Shown piece by piece: positions 33,738 through 42,090 of a DNA stretch of 64,000 nucleotides (positions within the stretch are counted from its first letter, which is position 1; the number at the start of each line of letters is the position of its first letter). Below the pieces are notes generated by a model that ran no database searches, was not told the DNA's origin, and saw only the letters and a list, made by a program, of their open reading frames with translations. The DNA is from JBGPQJ01 sp963829485 (GTDB taxonomy: Bacteria > Chloroflexota > Anaerolineae > Anaerolineales > Villigracilaceae). The stretch covers positions 62,001-126,000 of the forward strand of contig CAWHIK010000004.1 in the NCBI GenBank assembly GCA_963829485.1, written 5' to 3'. The position numbers were made by a program, and so were the translations under genes.

Positions 33738-34544
33738 ATGAAATATAGAAATCTTTTTGGAATCTTTTCTTTTCTGGTTTTCATTTATGGTTGCGCACCT
33801 TCTCCCGAAAAGGTGTCGACGATGACGTCTGTGGCAGCAACCTCCACGGCGGAATCCTGGACGCAAACTTTTACGCCTACGATTACGAGCAGCAACACTC
33901 CCACATTCACTCCGACTTTCACAAGCACATTTACTCCCACCGAGACATTTACTCCGACAATCACACCGACGCCTACCATCACGCTCACCCCAACTTTCGC
34001 CCTGCCGGTCTTCGTGGTCAAGGAGCAGGCGCATTGTCGATATGGACCTGCAAAAGCCTACCTTCATGCAGGGGATCTGTATGCGGGTGACACGGGTCAG
34101 GTCTGGGGCGTGGATAAGCAGGGTCGCGCCTGGTTGTATGTCAAATTGGACAAATACAAATATCCCTGCTATGTTGCAAAATCTGTAATCGATGTCCAGG
34201 GGGATTTGAATACCGTAGTCCCGGCACCGCCTTTATACCTGCCGCAATCCACATTGTACGGTCCCATCCAGAGAGTCAACGCGTCCCGCAAAGGGAACGA
34301 AGTGATCGTGGACTGGGAAAAAGTATGGATGACGGAGGATGATGACCGGGGTTATTTTATTGAAGGATGGTTTTGTCAGGGCGGGGCTTATTTCTGGTCG
34401 GCAGTTGCCATACCCAACCAATTCATCACGACTTATACGTTCACTGATGAAGGCGGGTGCCACCTGCCCTCCAGCGCTAAAATCTATGTAGTTGAAAAGC
34501 ATGGATATACAGATCCGGTGGATATACCTTGGCCGGCGCCTTGA
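33738..34544 (+). CDS. Lipoprotein with Thr-Pro-rich linker
   Basis: A 268-residue protein from ATG 33738 with a lipoprotein signal peptide (LFGIFSFLVFIYGC, Cys at about residue 19 within a YGC lipobox). A low-complexity linker of about 50 residues follows, made of Thr-Pro-Thr and Thr-Phe-Thr-Pro repeats. The mature domain has an SH3-like segment (HCRYGPAKAYLHAGDLYAGD, WGVDKQGRAWLYVKL) and an unknown C-terminal domain with several Cys and aromatic residues. It is anchored to the outer face of the membrane. The linker resembles those in the proteins at 3945 and 61331. No function is recognised. Confidence 0.75.
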   Translation: MKYRNLFGIFSFLVFIYGCAPSPEKVSTMTSVAATSTAESWTQTFTPTITSSNTPTFTPTFTSTFTPTETFTPTITPTPTITLTPTFALPVFVVKEQAHCRYGPAKAYLHAGDLYAGDTGQVWGVDKQGRAWLYVKLDKYKYPCYVAKSVIDVQGDLNTVVPAPPLYLPQSTLYGPIQRVNASRKGNEVIVDWEKVWMTEDDDRGYFIEGWFCQGGAYFWSAVAIPNQFITTYTFTDEGGCHLPSSAKIYVVEKHGYTDPVDIPWPAP

Positions 34545-34560
34545 ATCTTTCCAAGGATCG

Positions 34561-34590
34561 AAAACATCCGGTATCGAACCGGATGTTTTT
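34561..34590 (+). terminator. Rho-independent terminator after the lipoprotein gene
   Basis: AAAACATCCGGT (34561-34572) pairs perfectly with ACCGGATGTTTT (34578-34589), with more T residues following. Confidence 0.85.
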
Positions 34591-34649
34591 TTTCATGGTT
34601 TCTCACTACTGGAAAAATATGATAGGATTGGTGAAAATTAGGGAGAACT

Positions 34650-35495
34650 ATGCCACAAAATCCAACTTTACTGTCAGTTCTCGCACATCCCGATGATGAA
34701 TCCTTTGGAATGGGCGGGACGCTTGCTCACTATGCCAGGCAAGGCTGTGATGTTTACCTGGTCTGCGCGACTCGAGGGGAGGCTGGAGAAGTCGATCCAG
34801 AGCATCTGGATGGCTTCGCGTCGATAGCAGAATTACGTGAATCCGAGCTGCGTTGTGCATCCGAACATCTAGGCTTGAGGCAGGTATTCTTTCTTCCTTA
34901 CCGCGATTTAGGGATGCTGGGTTCCGAAGATAATAAAAATCCTTCAGCGCATATAAATGCGCCATTGGATGAGGTGGCGGCTCATGTCGTCAGATATATC
35001 CGGGAATTGAAACCTGATGTCGTATTGACATTCGATCCGATTGGGGGCTACCGGCATCCCGATCATATCCATATTCACCAGGCAACCGTCCTCGCTTTTG
35101 AAAAAAGTGCGAACCCTGATTTTCACCCGGAAGCTGGTTCACCTTTTCAGCCGCAAAAACTATACTTCCACACCTTTCCCAGATGGTTTCTCAAGATAAT
35201 CGTGCATGTCATGCCTCTTTTCGGTAAAGACCCAACTCGATTTGGACGAAATGGCGATATCGACATGAAGGCAATCGCTGAGGTTGATTTCCCAACCCAT
35301 GCTCGGATTGACATTCGCGATGTTGAACAAATCAAAGCTGCGGCAAGTGCCTGCCATGCCTCACAGGGAGGTATGGGTATGCGACGAGGAATTATTGGCT
35401 TTTTTGTCAGGTTGTTTGGTGAAAAGGAGGATTATATGCAGGCATATCCTCCATTGGAAGGTCGGTGTAAGGTCAAGACAGATTTGTTGGCCTGA
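34650..35495 (+). CDS. PIG-L/LmbE-family N-acetyl-sugar deacetylase
   Basis: A 281-residue zinc hydrolase. The metal site is clear: LAHPDDESFGMGGTLAHYAR near residue 10 supplies His, Asp and Asp, and the second motif GGYRHPDHIHIHQAT near 128 supplies the third ligand. Family members deacetylate N-acetylglucosaminyl compounds, including mycothiol and bacillithiol precursors and mycothiol conjugates (Mca). The length is close to MshB/Mca. A GT4 enzyme of the MshA type at 23.6 kb is a possible partner, but no ligase is present. A glyoxalase-like gene follows after 59 bases. Confidence 0.88.
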   Translation: MPQNPTLLSVLAHPDDESFGMGGTLAHYARQGCDVYLVCATRGEAGEVDPEHLDGFASIAELRESELRCASEHLGLRQVFFLPYRDLGMLGSEDNKNPSAHINAPLDEVAAHVVRYIRELKPDVVLTFDPIGGYRHPDHIHIHQATVLAFEKSANPDFHPEAGSPFQPQKLYFHTFPRWFLKIIVHVMPLFGKDPTRFGRNGDIDMKAIAEVDFPTHARIDIRDVEQIKAAASACHASQGGMGMRRGIIGFFVRLFGEKEDYMQAYPPLEGRCKVKTDLLA

Positions 35496-35554
35496 GAACG
35501 AATCCACAATCCCTTATAAGGTTTACACAAAATCAACAAATCTGGAAGTAAAGC

Positions 35555-35926
35555 ATGTCAAAGCGAAATATCGTCCACATCGAAATCCCTGCGGAAAATT
35601 CCAGGAAGTCAGGCAAATTCTACGAAGATTTATTTGGTTGGAAGATATCCACTTTACCGGAAATAAATTATACAATGTGGGACCCTGCCGCCCAGCCTGG
35701 TGGCGGATTCAGCGATATTGGACCAGAGACAGCTCCGGGTGATATATTGATTTATGTAGATTCGGAAGATATCGAGACGGATTTAAAGCGTGTGGAAGAG
35801 GTTGGTGGTAAGATCATTGCGCATAAAACAGAGATCCCTGGTACAGGATGGTTTGGTGTTTTCAAGGACCTTGCCGGGAATAAGATAGCCCTGTATACGA
35901 GCAGGGATCCTGAATTTAACAAGTAA
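35555..35926 (+). CDS. VOC-superfamily (glyoxalase/bleomycin-resistance fold) protein
   Basis: A 123-residue protein with two beta-alpha-beta-beta-beta modules: NIVHIEIPAENSRKSGKFYE at the start, DILIYVDSEDIETDLKRVEE in the middle, and GWFGVFKDLAGNKIALYTSR at the end. The His and Glu positions fit a metal site of the VOC family. Such proteins may be lyases, dioxygenases or binding proteins, so no specific role can be given. The pattern matches small VOC proteins found widely in soil bacteria. Confidence 0.85.
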   Translation: MSKRNIVHIEIPAENSRKSGKFYEDLFGWKISTLPEINYTMWDPAAQPGGGFSDIGPETAPGDILIYVDSEDIETDLKRVEEVGGKIIAHKTEIPGTGWFGVFKDLAGNKIALYTSRDPEFNK

Positions 35927-35941
35927 GTAATTTTGTAATAT

Positions 35942-35984
35942 AAATAAGCTGGTGAGATAAGGAATCCATCTCACCAGCTTATTT
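35942..35984. terminator. Bidirectional terminator between VOC and FeoB-C genes
   Basis: AAATAAGCTGGTGAGAT (35942-35958) pairs perfectly with 35968-35984 around a nine-base loop. A/T-rich ends allow action in both directions. Confidence 0.88.
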
Positions 35985-35985
35985 C

Positions 35986-37386
35986 TTAAACCAAACCGAG
36001 GCCTCTGGCTATGGTAGCGGTAAGAAACGTCACGGTGAATGCGATCCCCAAGGTGATGACCACGCTCAGAGTCGCCCATTTTTTACTGGATGTTTCCTTG
36101 TAAATGGTCATGATTGTCGTGGCGCAGGGATTGTGCAGCAAGCTGAAGAGCATTAGGTTGATGGCGGTCAGCATGGTCCAACCGTATGTTCCGACGAGAA
36201 GAGTGTAAAGACCGGCAGAATCGGGGATGTCTGTCATAGTCGCTGCGCCCATGTACATCATCATCATCGTGGGGACAACGATTTCATTGGCTGGGATGGC
36301 GATAATGTAAGCTAAAAGGATTACACCATCCAGGCCAAAAAGGAGTCCGATGGGATTTAGGAAGTCGGCGATGATCCATGCCAGGCTTGTCCCCTGGAAA
36401 GTAATGTTTGCCAGAAGCCAGATGGCAGCTCCGGCAGGAGCAGCGGTTTGCATGGCACGCCAAAGGACAAAGAGTGTGCGATCAATGATGGATGTGTAGA
36501 CGATGCGTTTCACATTTGGACGTCTGTAGGGAGGCAGCTCAAGTGTAAAAGCTGAGGCTTCACCTTTGAGCATTGTTCGTGACAGAACCCAGGATACAAC
36601 AAATGTAACAAAAATGCCGATCATGACGATGAACACGACGGATCCGGCCGCAATGATACTGGTGAGGTAAGCCGGAAATGCCGCAGCAACGAAAACGGTG
36701 GCGAGCATGATCAGGGTCGGAAAGCGTCCGTTACAGGGCACAAAATTGTTTGTCAGAATCGCAATCAACCTTTCCCGAGGAGAGTCGATAATTCGCGTAG
36801 ATATAACCCCTGCCGCGTTGCAGCCGAATCCCATAGCCATTGTCAACGATTGTTTTCCGTGGGCACCGCTCTTTCGATAGAGCCAATCGAGGTTAAATGC
36901 CACCCTGGGGAGATATCCTAAATCCTCCATTATCGTAAAAACGGGGAAGAAGATCAACATGGGGGGCAGCATGACGCTCACCACCCAGGCAAGTCCAAGA
37001 TAGACTCCATCCCAGATGAATCCGGTGATCCACCAGGGCATGCCGATGGCTTCGAAAATCATTTGTCCCTGCTCGCCGATCCAGAAAAGGGGAACAGCGA
37101 TCCAGGCGGAAACGACATTGGCTCCAATCACGGTAATCCAAATGATGACTGCGAGTACAAGAAACATGATCGGCAGCCCAAAGATCGGCGAAGTGACGAC
37201 CTTGTCGACGCGTTGGTCCAGGTCGTATCTCTTGTCGTTTCGGGTCTTTACTGCTCGTGTTGCCACTTTCTCGGCTTCAAAATAAAGGGACTTGACGATT
37301 TCATCTCTGAAACCGGTTCCAAGACTCCTGCGCAATTCCTCAGCTTTAGACAGTACCAGGTTGGGAGAGGATGCTTGTTCAGCCAT
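35986..37386 (-). CDS. feoB: Ferrous iron transporter FeoB, membrane part (separately encoded)
   Basis: A 466-residue polytopic membrane protein from ATG 37386. It carries the FeoB core: gate motif 1 (MAMGFGCNAAGVISTRIID, with its Cys) and the second gate (NNFVPCNGRFPTLIMLATV), plus nucleoside-recognition (Gate) helices. It lacks the GTPase domain, which the upstream gene encodes. The upstream stop (37388-37390) is one base before this ATG, and GGAGGC serves as its ribosome site, so the split is a real two-gene arrangement with coupled translation, not a sequencing frameshift. It imports Fe2+ through the inner membrane. Gene order and the DtxR-type palindrome upstream suggest iron control. 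Confidence 0.9.
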   Translation of the reverse strand: MAEQASSPNLVLSKAEELRRSLGTGFRDEIVKSLYFEAEKVATRAVKTRNDKRYDLDQRVDKVVTSPIFGLPIMFLVLAVIIWITVIGANVVSAWIAVPLFWIGEQGQMIFEAIGMPWWITGFIWDGVYLGLAWVVSVMLPPMLIFFPVFTIMEDLGYLPRVAFNLDWLYRKSGAHGKQSLTMAMGFGCNAAGVISTRIIDSPRERLIAILTNNFVPCNGRFPTLIMLATVFVAAAFPAYLTSIIAAGSVVFIVMIGIFVTFVVSWVLSRTMLKGEASAFTLELPPYRRPNVKRIVYTSIIDRTLFVLWRAMQTAAPAGAAIWLLANITFQGTSLAWIIADFLNPIGLLFGLDGVILLAYIIAIPANEIVVPTMMMMYMGAATMTDIPDSAGLYTLLVGTYGWTMLTAINLMLFSLLHNPCATTIMTIYKETSSKKWATLSVVITLGIAFTVTFLTATIARGLGLV

Positions 37387-37387
37387 C

Positions 37388-38227
37388 TTATTGCCTCCCT
37401 TGGACAGCCATTTTTCGGCTGAACTGGGCTTCCGCCCTGCGCTGGCGAGCCATGAGGTCAGGCAATTCGCCATTGACCAATGCTGATTGAACCCGCAAAT
37501 CACCATCCAGCAGCCTGATCGCCACCCATCTTGCATTTGGAATACCGGGCACCGATTGTTCGATCATCGGGACAAGTTCGTCAATGGCTTTTTGAAATTC
37601 AGGAGTGCCCTTGATTCGGAACGGTGTTGTCGTGATGGTATTATCGATCACCCCGGCGATGGTACTCAGCAGCGTCGACATTCCATCTCCGGTCCTGGCT
37701 GTAACGGGAACGGCGGGCACACCCAGATCCCGACTTAGCGCCCGGGTATCCACTTCCAGCCCCTTGCGTTCCGCCTCGTCCATCAAATTGACCGCCACGA
37801 CAACCTTGTCGGTGATCTCCATGACCTGCATAACCAGGTTCAGGTTTCGCTCGAGCGCGGTGGCATCCGTGACAACGATCGTGCAGTCGGGCTGGCCGAA
37901 CAGAAGGAAGTCACGGGCAACTTCCTCGTCCTGGCTGGCCGAAAGGAGCGAGTAGGTCCCGGGAAGATCGACCAGCTTGTAACGAACGTCGTTGAATTGA
38001 TACCCGCCTTCTGCGCGAGTGACCGTTTTTCCCGGCCAGTTGCCTGTATGCTGCTTCAAGCCGGTCAGGGCATTGAATAACGTGGATTTCCCTGTGTTGG
38101 GATTGCCGGCAAGCGCAACAACACGGTCAAAGTTGTCGATCTTCAATCCCATCTGTTCCAGCTGAGTATAGGCCGGGCAGGTTTCGCAATGGTCGGTTGG
38201 AAGTTGTACTGAATTGGGTGTTGTCAT
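37388..38227 (-). CDS. feoB: Ferrous iron transporter FeoB, GTPase part (separately encoded)
   Basis: A 279-residue cytosolic G protein that forms the regulatory half of FeoB. G1 is ALAGNPNTGKSTLFNALTG, switch I contains GNWPGKTVT, G3 is VDLPGTYSLLS and G4 is NLMDEAERKGL. The N-terminus has a CETCPAYTQL segment with two Cys. After the GTPase domain comes the helical GDI-like region, ending in EAQFSRKMAVQGRQ. It works with the membrane part encoded immediately downstream to drive Fe2+ uptake. Standard FeoB is one polypeptide of 650-770 residues, and the two parts here add up to 745. Confidence 0.92.
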   Translation of the reverse strand: MTTPNSVQLPTDHCETCPAYTQLEQMGLKIDNFDRVVALAGNPNTGKSTLFNALTGLKQHTGNWPGKTVTRAEGGYQFNDVRYKLVDLPGTYSLLSASQDEEVARDFLLFGQPDCTIVVTDATALERNLNLVMQVMEITDKVVVAVNLMDEAERKGLEVDTRALSRDLGVPAVPVTARTGDGMSTLLSTIAGVIDNTITTTPFRIKGTPEFQKAIDELVPMIEQSVPGIPNARWVAIRLLDGDLRVQSALVNGELPDLMARQRRAEAQFSRKMAVQGRQ

Positions 38228-38256
38228 TTAAACCTCTATCAACTCTAAAAGAAAAG

Positions 38257-39252
38257 TTATAACGTTCTAACCAGGATTTTCGACGCCTGCTCTTTACGCA
38301 GTGCTATGAGAGTTCCTCGAATACGATACCCGCGCGGATCCCCGAAGAAGTTTTTGAGCTCCGGGTAGATTGTCGTTCCCGGCGTGAGACCGAGATCCAG
38401 GAATCGCCTTCGGGTGAATCCCTGCACGGAATCATCCAGGTAGATGATTTCAGCTTTTTGGTTGTGCATCAGTTCAGCCAAGGGCATCGTCCCGGGTTGG
38501 ATGACGATTCGCTCGACCGCAGATTCGGCTGTTATGTTTGCGGCGACGGCAGGCGCCAGGCGGTATTCATTTTCACCATCTGTCAGGATGTAGCGTTCCG
38601 GTGATTTCTCCAGAATCCGAATGGTTTGACCTAATTTCAAGCCTTCGGCTGTGATCTGGGCATATGCGATGGCCGGTTCGTCTTCGATGTGAATGATCGT
38701 CGCGGGAATACCTTCCGCCCATGAAGTGAGCGGTTTTCCCTTTGAGGCAGCCAAACCTCCATCCCTGTTCGGTATCGGGTCGCCATGCGGATCCTGGATG
38801 GGATGTCCCAGGGATGCGTCGAGGGCGTCGAGCTGCGCGTCCGTCAAATTATGTTCGCGCCGATGAGCCTCGCCATGGACTTTCTCCAGCGGCATGCGGG
38901 CTTCATCGGCGAGATAGCGCTCCCACAACCGGTGAGCGCGGACGACATGCAATGCCCATCTCTCGCCTTCGGGCGTTAGGCATGCGTCTGTCCCTCTCGT
39001 TTCGACCAGCCCTTGCGATTCCATCGATTCGAGAAGCTGCATGGATTTCGTCGGATTTAGGTCTAAAGACCCGCCTAGCGAGCTGACAGAAGCATGAAGC
39101 CCTTGTTGTTCCTGCCCAAGCAGATGTTTTAATGCATCTTCCACGTATTCCTTCTGGCGCGCTTCCTTCCATCTGTGATAACGTGGGACAAGAACGATCA
39201 AACCAGCAAGAACAAGCAATACGACAAGTGAAATCCACAGGATTATGCTCAT
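38257..39252 (-). CDS. Membrane-anchored DtxR-like regulator with tandem FeoA domains
   Basis: A 331-residue protein of unusual layout. Residues 4-24 form a membrane helix (IILWISLVVLLVLAGLIVLV). Residues 35-100 resemble the DtxR winged helix (KSMQLLESMESQGLVETRGT, LTPEGERWALHVVRAHRLWE). Residues 100-160 resemble the DtxR metal/dimer domain (EKVHGEAHRREHNLTDAQLD, LGHPIQDPHGDPIP), with Asp where DtxR has a Cys ligand. Two FeoA (SH3-like) domains follow at about 165-245 and 255-331 (FTRRRFLDLGLTPGTTI, YRIRGTLIALRKEQA). It overlaps the upstream dtxR by four bases and lies 29 bases before the FeoB GTPase gene. It may sense Fe2+ at the membrane, bind DNA, or act as the FeoA partner of FeoB. Which of these is open. 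Confidence 0.8.
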   Translation of the reverse strand: MSIILWISLVVLLVLAGLIVLVPRYHRWKEARQKEYVEDALKHLLGQEQQGLHASVSSLGGSLDLNPTKSMQLLESMESQGLVETRGTDACLTPEGERWALHVVRAHRLWERYLADEARMPLEKVHGEAHRREHNLTDAQLDALDASLGHPIQDPHGDPIPNRDGGLAASKGKPLTSWAEGIPATIIHIEDEPAIAYAQITAEGLKLGQTIRILEKSPERYILTDGENEYRLAPAVAANITAESAVERIVIQPGTMPLAELMHNQKAEIIYLDDSVQGFTRRRFLDLGLTPGTTIYPELKNFFGDPRGYRIRGTLIALRKEQASKILVRTL

Positions 39253-39924
39253 GATAAAACCTCAACGTAAATCCGGCTTGTGATGGGATCGCCCAGGGTA
39301 ATGGTTTTCTGACGATCTATTTTTACTGATAGATTTTGATCGAATATCGAGAATGCAACTATTTTCAACTCTGTCCCGGGGATGAGTCCAAGGGATTCGA
39401 CGTGTCTGAGGAAACCGGGATCATCCGCCTTGACCCGATTAACCCGGGCTCGTTGCTCGGGTCGCAGCACATTCAATGTCACGGATGTGTCATCGGGCAT
39501 GACCAGGTCGGGAGTGGGGATGGGTTCTCCGTGTGGATCACGAATGGGATCGCCAAGCAATTTGGCAATACGCGATTCAAAATCCTCCGAAATGACATGC
39601 TCCAATTTTTCTGCTTCGTTGTGAACTTCATCCCAGCGATAACCGAGAACTCCTGACAAGGTAAGTCTCAATGAGGCGGTGGCGGCGAATCACTTCGAGT
39701 GCAGCGCGCTCACCGTCTTTTGTCAGTGTAACACCTTGATGTTTTCGGTAAATCACCAGGGGAGGGGCGAATGAAGCCAGCCTTTAAATCATGCCGGTTA
39801 CCGATGCGGCGGAAATTCCAAGCTTGATCGCCAGGGCATTTGTGCTGGCCGGCTGGTCATTCTGCGATAATTCATAAATCGCTTTCAGATAATTCTGATT
39901 GGGTTCAGTTAATTGATTTTCCAT
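39249..39924 (-). pseudogene. DtxR/MntR-family metalloregulator, broken by a stop codon and a frameshift
   Basis: From ATG 39924 the protein starts as a DtxR winged helix (NQNYLKAIYELSQNDQPAST, LGISAASVTGMI), then meets TAA at 39784-39786 (codon 47), where a Lys or Gln codon is expected. It continues in frame as RLASFAPPLVIYRKHQGVTL and RAALEVIRRHRLIETYL. Near 39660 it shifts frame and goes on as GVLGYRWDEVHNEAEKLEHV and LGDPIRDPHGEPIPTPDL, ending in a FeoA-like domain (PGFLRHVESLGLIPGTELKI). Two independent lesions make real inactivation more likely here than elsewhere, although both lie in short homopolymers and could be errors. It is first in the iron operon, directly after a palindromic operator. 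Confidence 0.75.
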
Positions 39925-39938
39925 ATGCGCTAATTCTG

Positions 39939-39958
39939 AATTTAGGATGTCCTAAATT
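39939..39958. promoter_or_regulatory. DtxR-type palindromic operator of the iron operon
   Basis: AATTTAGGATGTCCTAAATT has perfect nine-base arms around TG. It lies 14 bases before the dtxR ATG. The TTTAGGNNNNCCTAAA core resembles known DtxR/IdeR/SirR-class sites, so iron-dependent repression is likely. Confidence 0.7.
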
Positions 39959-40009
39959 ATTTTACCCGAATTAGTTATGGGCTGTCAAGCCCAAAATCTC
40001 AACCAGTAT

Positions 40010-40876
40010 TTATTTTAAAAGCCGGGAGATTTCTTTTACGCGGATATCGATGGTTCTGGCCAACTCGATACATTCCTGGCTTTTTCGTTCGGTAGAGGAG
40101 ATCAAGTTGCCGTTTACATCAGCCAGTGCGGAGAAGAGCATGCGAACTAATCGCTTTGATTCGGTGGGGCTGCAATCGATTGCGGCGAGGGTTCTGTCGA
40201 TTTGGATCGTATGCTGGCGTAAATGCGCCTCAAAACGATGGAGCCGATATCCTATGTGAAACCGAGTCTCTTCCCAGTAGGCTGCCGGAAGTCCCAATTC
40301 ATCATTGCCTATGCTTGCAAATTCATACAGGATTTTCGTATGGAATTCGCGGTGAAAGGCGATCAATTTGGGGAGTGACGAATCCATCAATTGAACGAAT
40401 GCTTTTTCTTTCAATCCGGTATAGCGAAAGAAATCTTTTTCAGAAATGGGGTTGGGAAGCCATTTTTTCGACCTGTGATTTTCAAGCGCATAGCGGATTA
40501 CGGAAGCGAATCCCAATTCTGCGTCCAGGATGTGGGAATAAGTGGATCGGACCGACCATTCTTTTTTGGCTGGAGCACGTATGGAATTCTTAAGTGATAA
40601 TCCCATAACGACCGCCTGTAAATCCATGAATGCAGAATGATATTGGGCAAGAATTCTTTGAGACAAAGATGGATATGGCATCTTGAGCCCGGCGGCTCGG
40701 TCTGAGGATAGTCTGACAGCGAGTTGTCGTAATTCGAGGTGGGTAACGAAAAATGCAAACCGGATGCCTTCATCGTGACCCTTCCAGTGCCAGGGCTGGT
40801 CCAATCGGGAATCGGGATATCCGACCATCATGGATGCGAATTTTTCGACCGCTGTTGTCAATTCCGGATTGAACAT
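40010..40876 (-). CDS. DinB-like four-helix-bundle protein
   Basis: A 288-residue protein taken from ATG 40876, which has AAGGAGA eight bases upstream; in-frame starts at 40903 and 40948 are weaker. The middle and C-terminal half look like two DinB-like helical modules: AKKEWSVRSTYSHILDAELG and HIGYRLHRFEAHLRQHTIQI, with His spaced as in DinB/YfiT metal sites. DinB-superfamily proteins are thiol transferases or stress proteins of uncertain role. The first half (FNPELTTAVEKFASMM) may hold a further bundle. The gene is monocistronic and the family call moderate. Confidence 0.6.
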   Translation of the reverse strand: MFNPELTTAVEKFASMMVGYPDSRLDQPWHWKGHDEGIRFAFFVTHLELRQLAVRLSSDRAAGLKMPYPSLSQRILAQYHSAFMDLQAVVMGLSLKNSIRAPAKKEWSVRSTYSHILDAELGFASVIRYALENHRSKKWLPNPISEKDFFRYTGLKEKAFVQLMDSSLPKLIAFHREFHTKILYEFASIGNDELGLPAAYWEETRFHIGYRLHRFEAHLRQHTIQIDRTLAAIDCSPTESKRLVRMLFSALADVNGNLISSTERKSQECIELARTIDIRVKEISRLLK

Positions 40877-41178
40877 GGTTGCAATCTCCTTCCTGACACT
40901 CATATCGCCGGTGGATATCTCTGCGATGTGACCACTCAAGGTTCCCACATTTTAGCCTCGTCGGAGGCTGGGAATCTGCCTGCCTTATCTATCGATTTGA
41001 ATACTTGGCTTATCCCATGCCGCCAAAAATGGAATTTCTCGCACCTGCTCCTTGGGATAATTACCTCTTCCTCAAGTATAGTGTGATTTCCCAATCTTGG
41101 GGTCACCTTGGATTGAAGCAAAACAGGCTGTCATTAGGGCGACAGCCTGCGGAAAAATTAACACATTATCCATTCATT
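40877..41178. other. Intergenic region between DinB-like and pirin genes
   Basis: About 300 bases without a convincing gene. It holds the ribosome site of the DinB-like gene at one end and the pirin terminator (41124-41149) at the other. I see no other structure. Confidence 0.5.
41124..41149 (-). terminator. Terminator of the pirin gene
   Basis: CAGGCTGTC (41124-41132) pairs perfectly with GACAGCCTG (41141-41149). On the minus strand the stem is followed by TTTTGCTTC, about 30 bases after the pirin stop. Confidence 0.7.
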
Positions 41179-42045
41179 TTATGTTTTTACAAATACCCCA
41201 TTGCGCAGATCTGACAAAGCTTGTTGGATTTCTTCAGCGGTATTCATCACAAAAGGTCCATAAGGCACGATCGGTTCGTTGATCGTTTTTCCGGCCATTA
41301 CCATGAACCTCACGGGGGAATTCTGGTCGGTCCTCACCTGAAGCGTATCTCCGTCGTTAAAGCACAGAAGCTTAACTGAAGTCACGAAAGTACCCGATTC
41401 ACCCTCATCCTGTCCAAAAGTACCACTTCCTTCGAATACATACACTCGCAAGGTGTGTCCGACCGGAACAGGGAATGTCCAAGTTGTAGAAGGCGGGAGC
41501 GCAACATCGAAGTAATGAGGTCCAATCGCAATATCTTTTACCGGTCCAGCAATACCTTCGACAGTCCCAGCCACGATCCTGATTCTTGCACCGTCCCTGT
41601 TTAGCTCTGGAATATCACCCGAGCGGACTTCCTGGTAGCGAGGCTTGGTCATTTTTTCCTTTGCAGGCAGGTTGACCCAAAGTTGAAAGCCGTATATTGC
41701 TCCCTCGGGTCCACGCCTGGGCATTTCCTCGTGCAAAATGCCACCCCCTGCGGTCATCCACTGCACATCGCCAGGACCGATCATTCCTGAATTTCCGAGG
41801 CTGTCCCTGTGGTGCACGGACCCTTCGAGTATGTAGGTGACGGTCTCGATCCCGCGATGAGGGTGCATGGGAAATCCCGCGATTGGACCTTCGACAGGAT
41901 CGTTAAATGCAAAATGGTCGAAAAGGAGGAACGGGTCGTGCAAATTGCTAGCATGAGGTGAGATCGACCTCATTAATTTGACACCTGCCCCTTCGATGAC
42001 GAATTGAGGTTCAATTACCTGGGATACTTTGCGATTTACAGTCAT
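41179..42045 (-). CDS. Pirin-family protein
   Basis: A 288-residue bicupin. The N-terminal cupin carries the metal-site residues: FPMHPHRGIETVTYILEGSV gives two His, HHRDSLGNSG the third and ILHEEMPRR the Glu. The C-terminal cupin (about 165-280) includes HYFDVALPPSTTWTFPVPVG and HTLRVYVFEGSGTFG. Bacterial pirins are Fe-dependent quercetinases or redox-linked regulators. Activity here is not predictable. Length is typical. The gene is monocistronic with its own terminator. Confidence 0.93.
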   Translation of the reverse strand: MTVNRKVSQVIEPQFVIEGAGVKLMRSISPHASNLHDPFLLFDHFAFNDPVEGPIAGFPMHPHRGIETVTYILEGSVHHRDSLGNSGMIGPGDVQWMTAGGGILHEEMPRRGPEGAIYGFQLWVNLPAKEKMTKPRYQEVRSGDIPELNRDGARIRIVAGTVEGIAGPVKDIAIGPHYFDVALPPSTTWTFPVPVGHTLRVYVFEGSGTFGQDEGESGTFVTSVKLLCFNDGDTLQVRTDQNSPVRFMVMAGKTINEPIVPYGPFVMNTAEEIQQALSDLRNGVFVKT

Positions 42046-42090
42046 GGCAACTCCTAAGGTTTTATTAACTCATACGGTTAAATGGGAAAT

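Noticed and set aside
33880..34000. Short tandem repeats that look like a microsatellite or CRISPR-like pattern
   Set aside because: They encode the Thr-Pro linker of the lipoprotein; units are irregular and have no spacers. No CRISPR array is seen in the window.
37388..37536. FeoB as a single gene with a frameshift
   Set aside because: The second part has its own ribosome site and ATG one base from the previous stop, so a natural split is the better reading.
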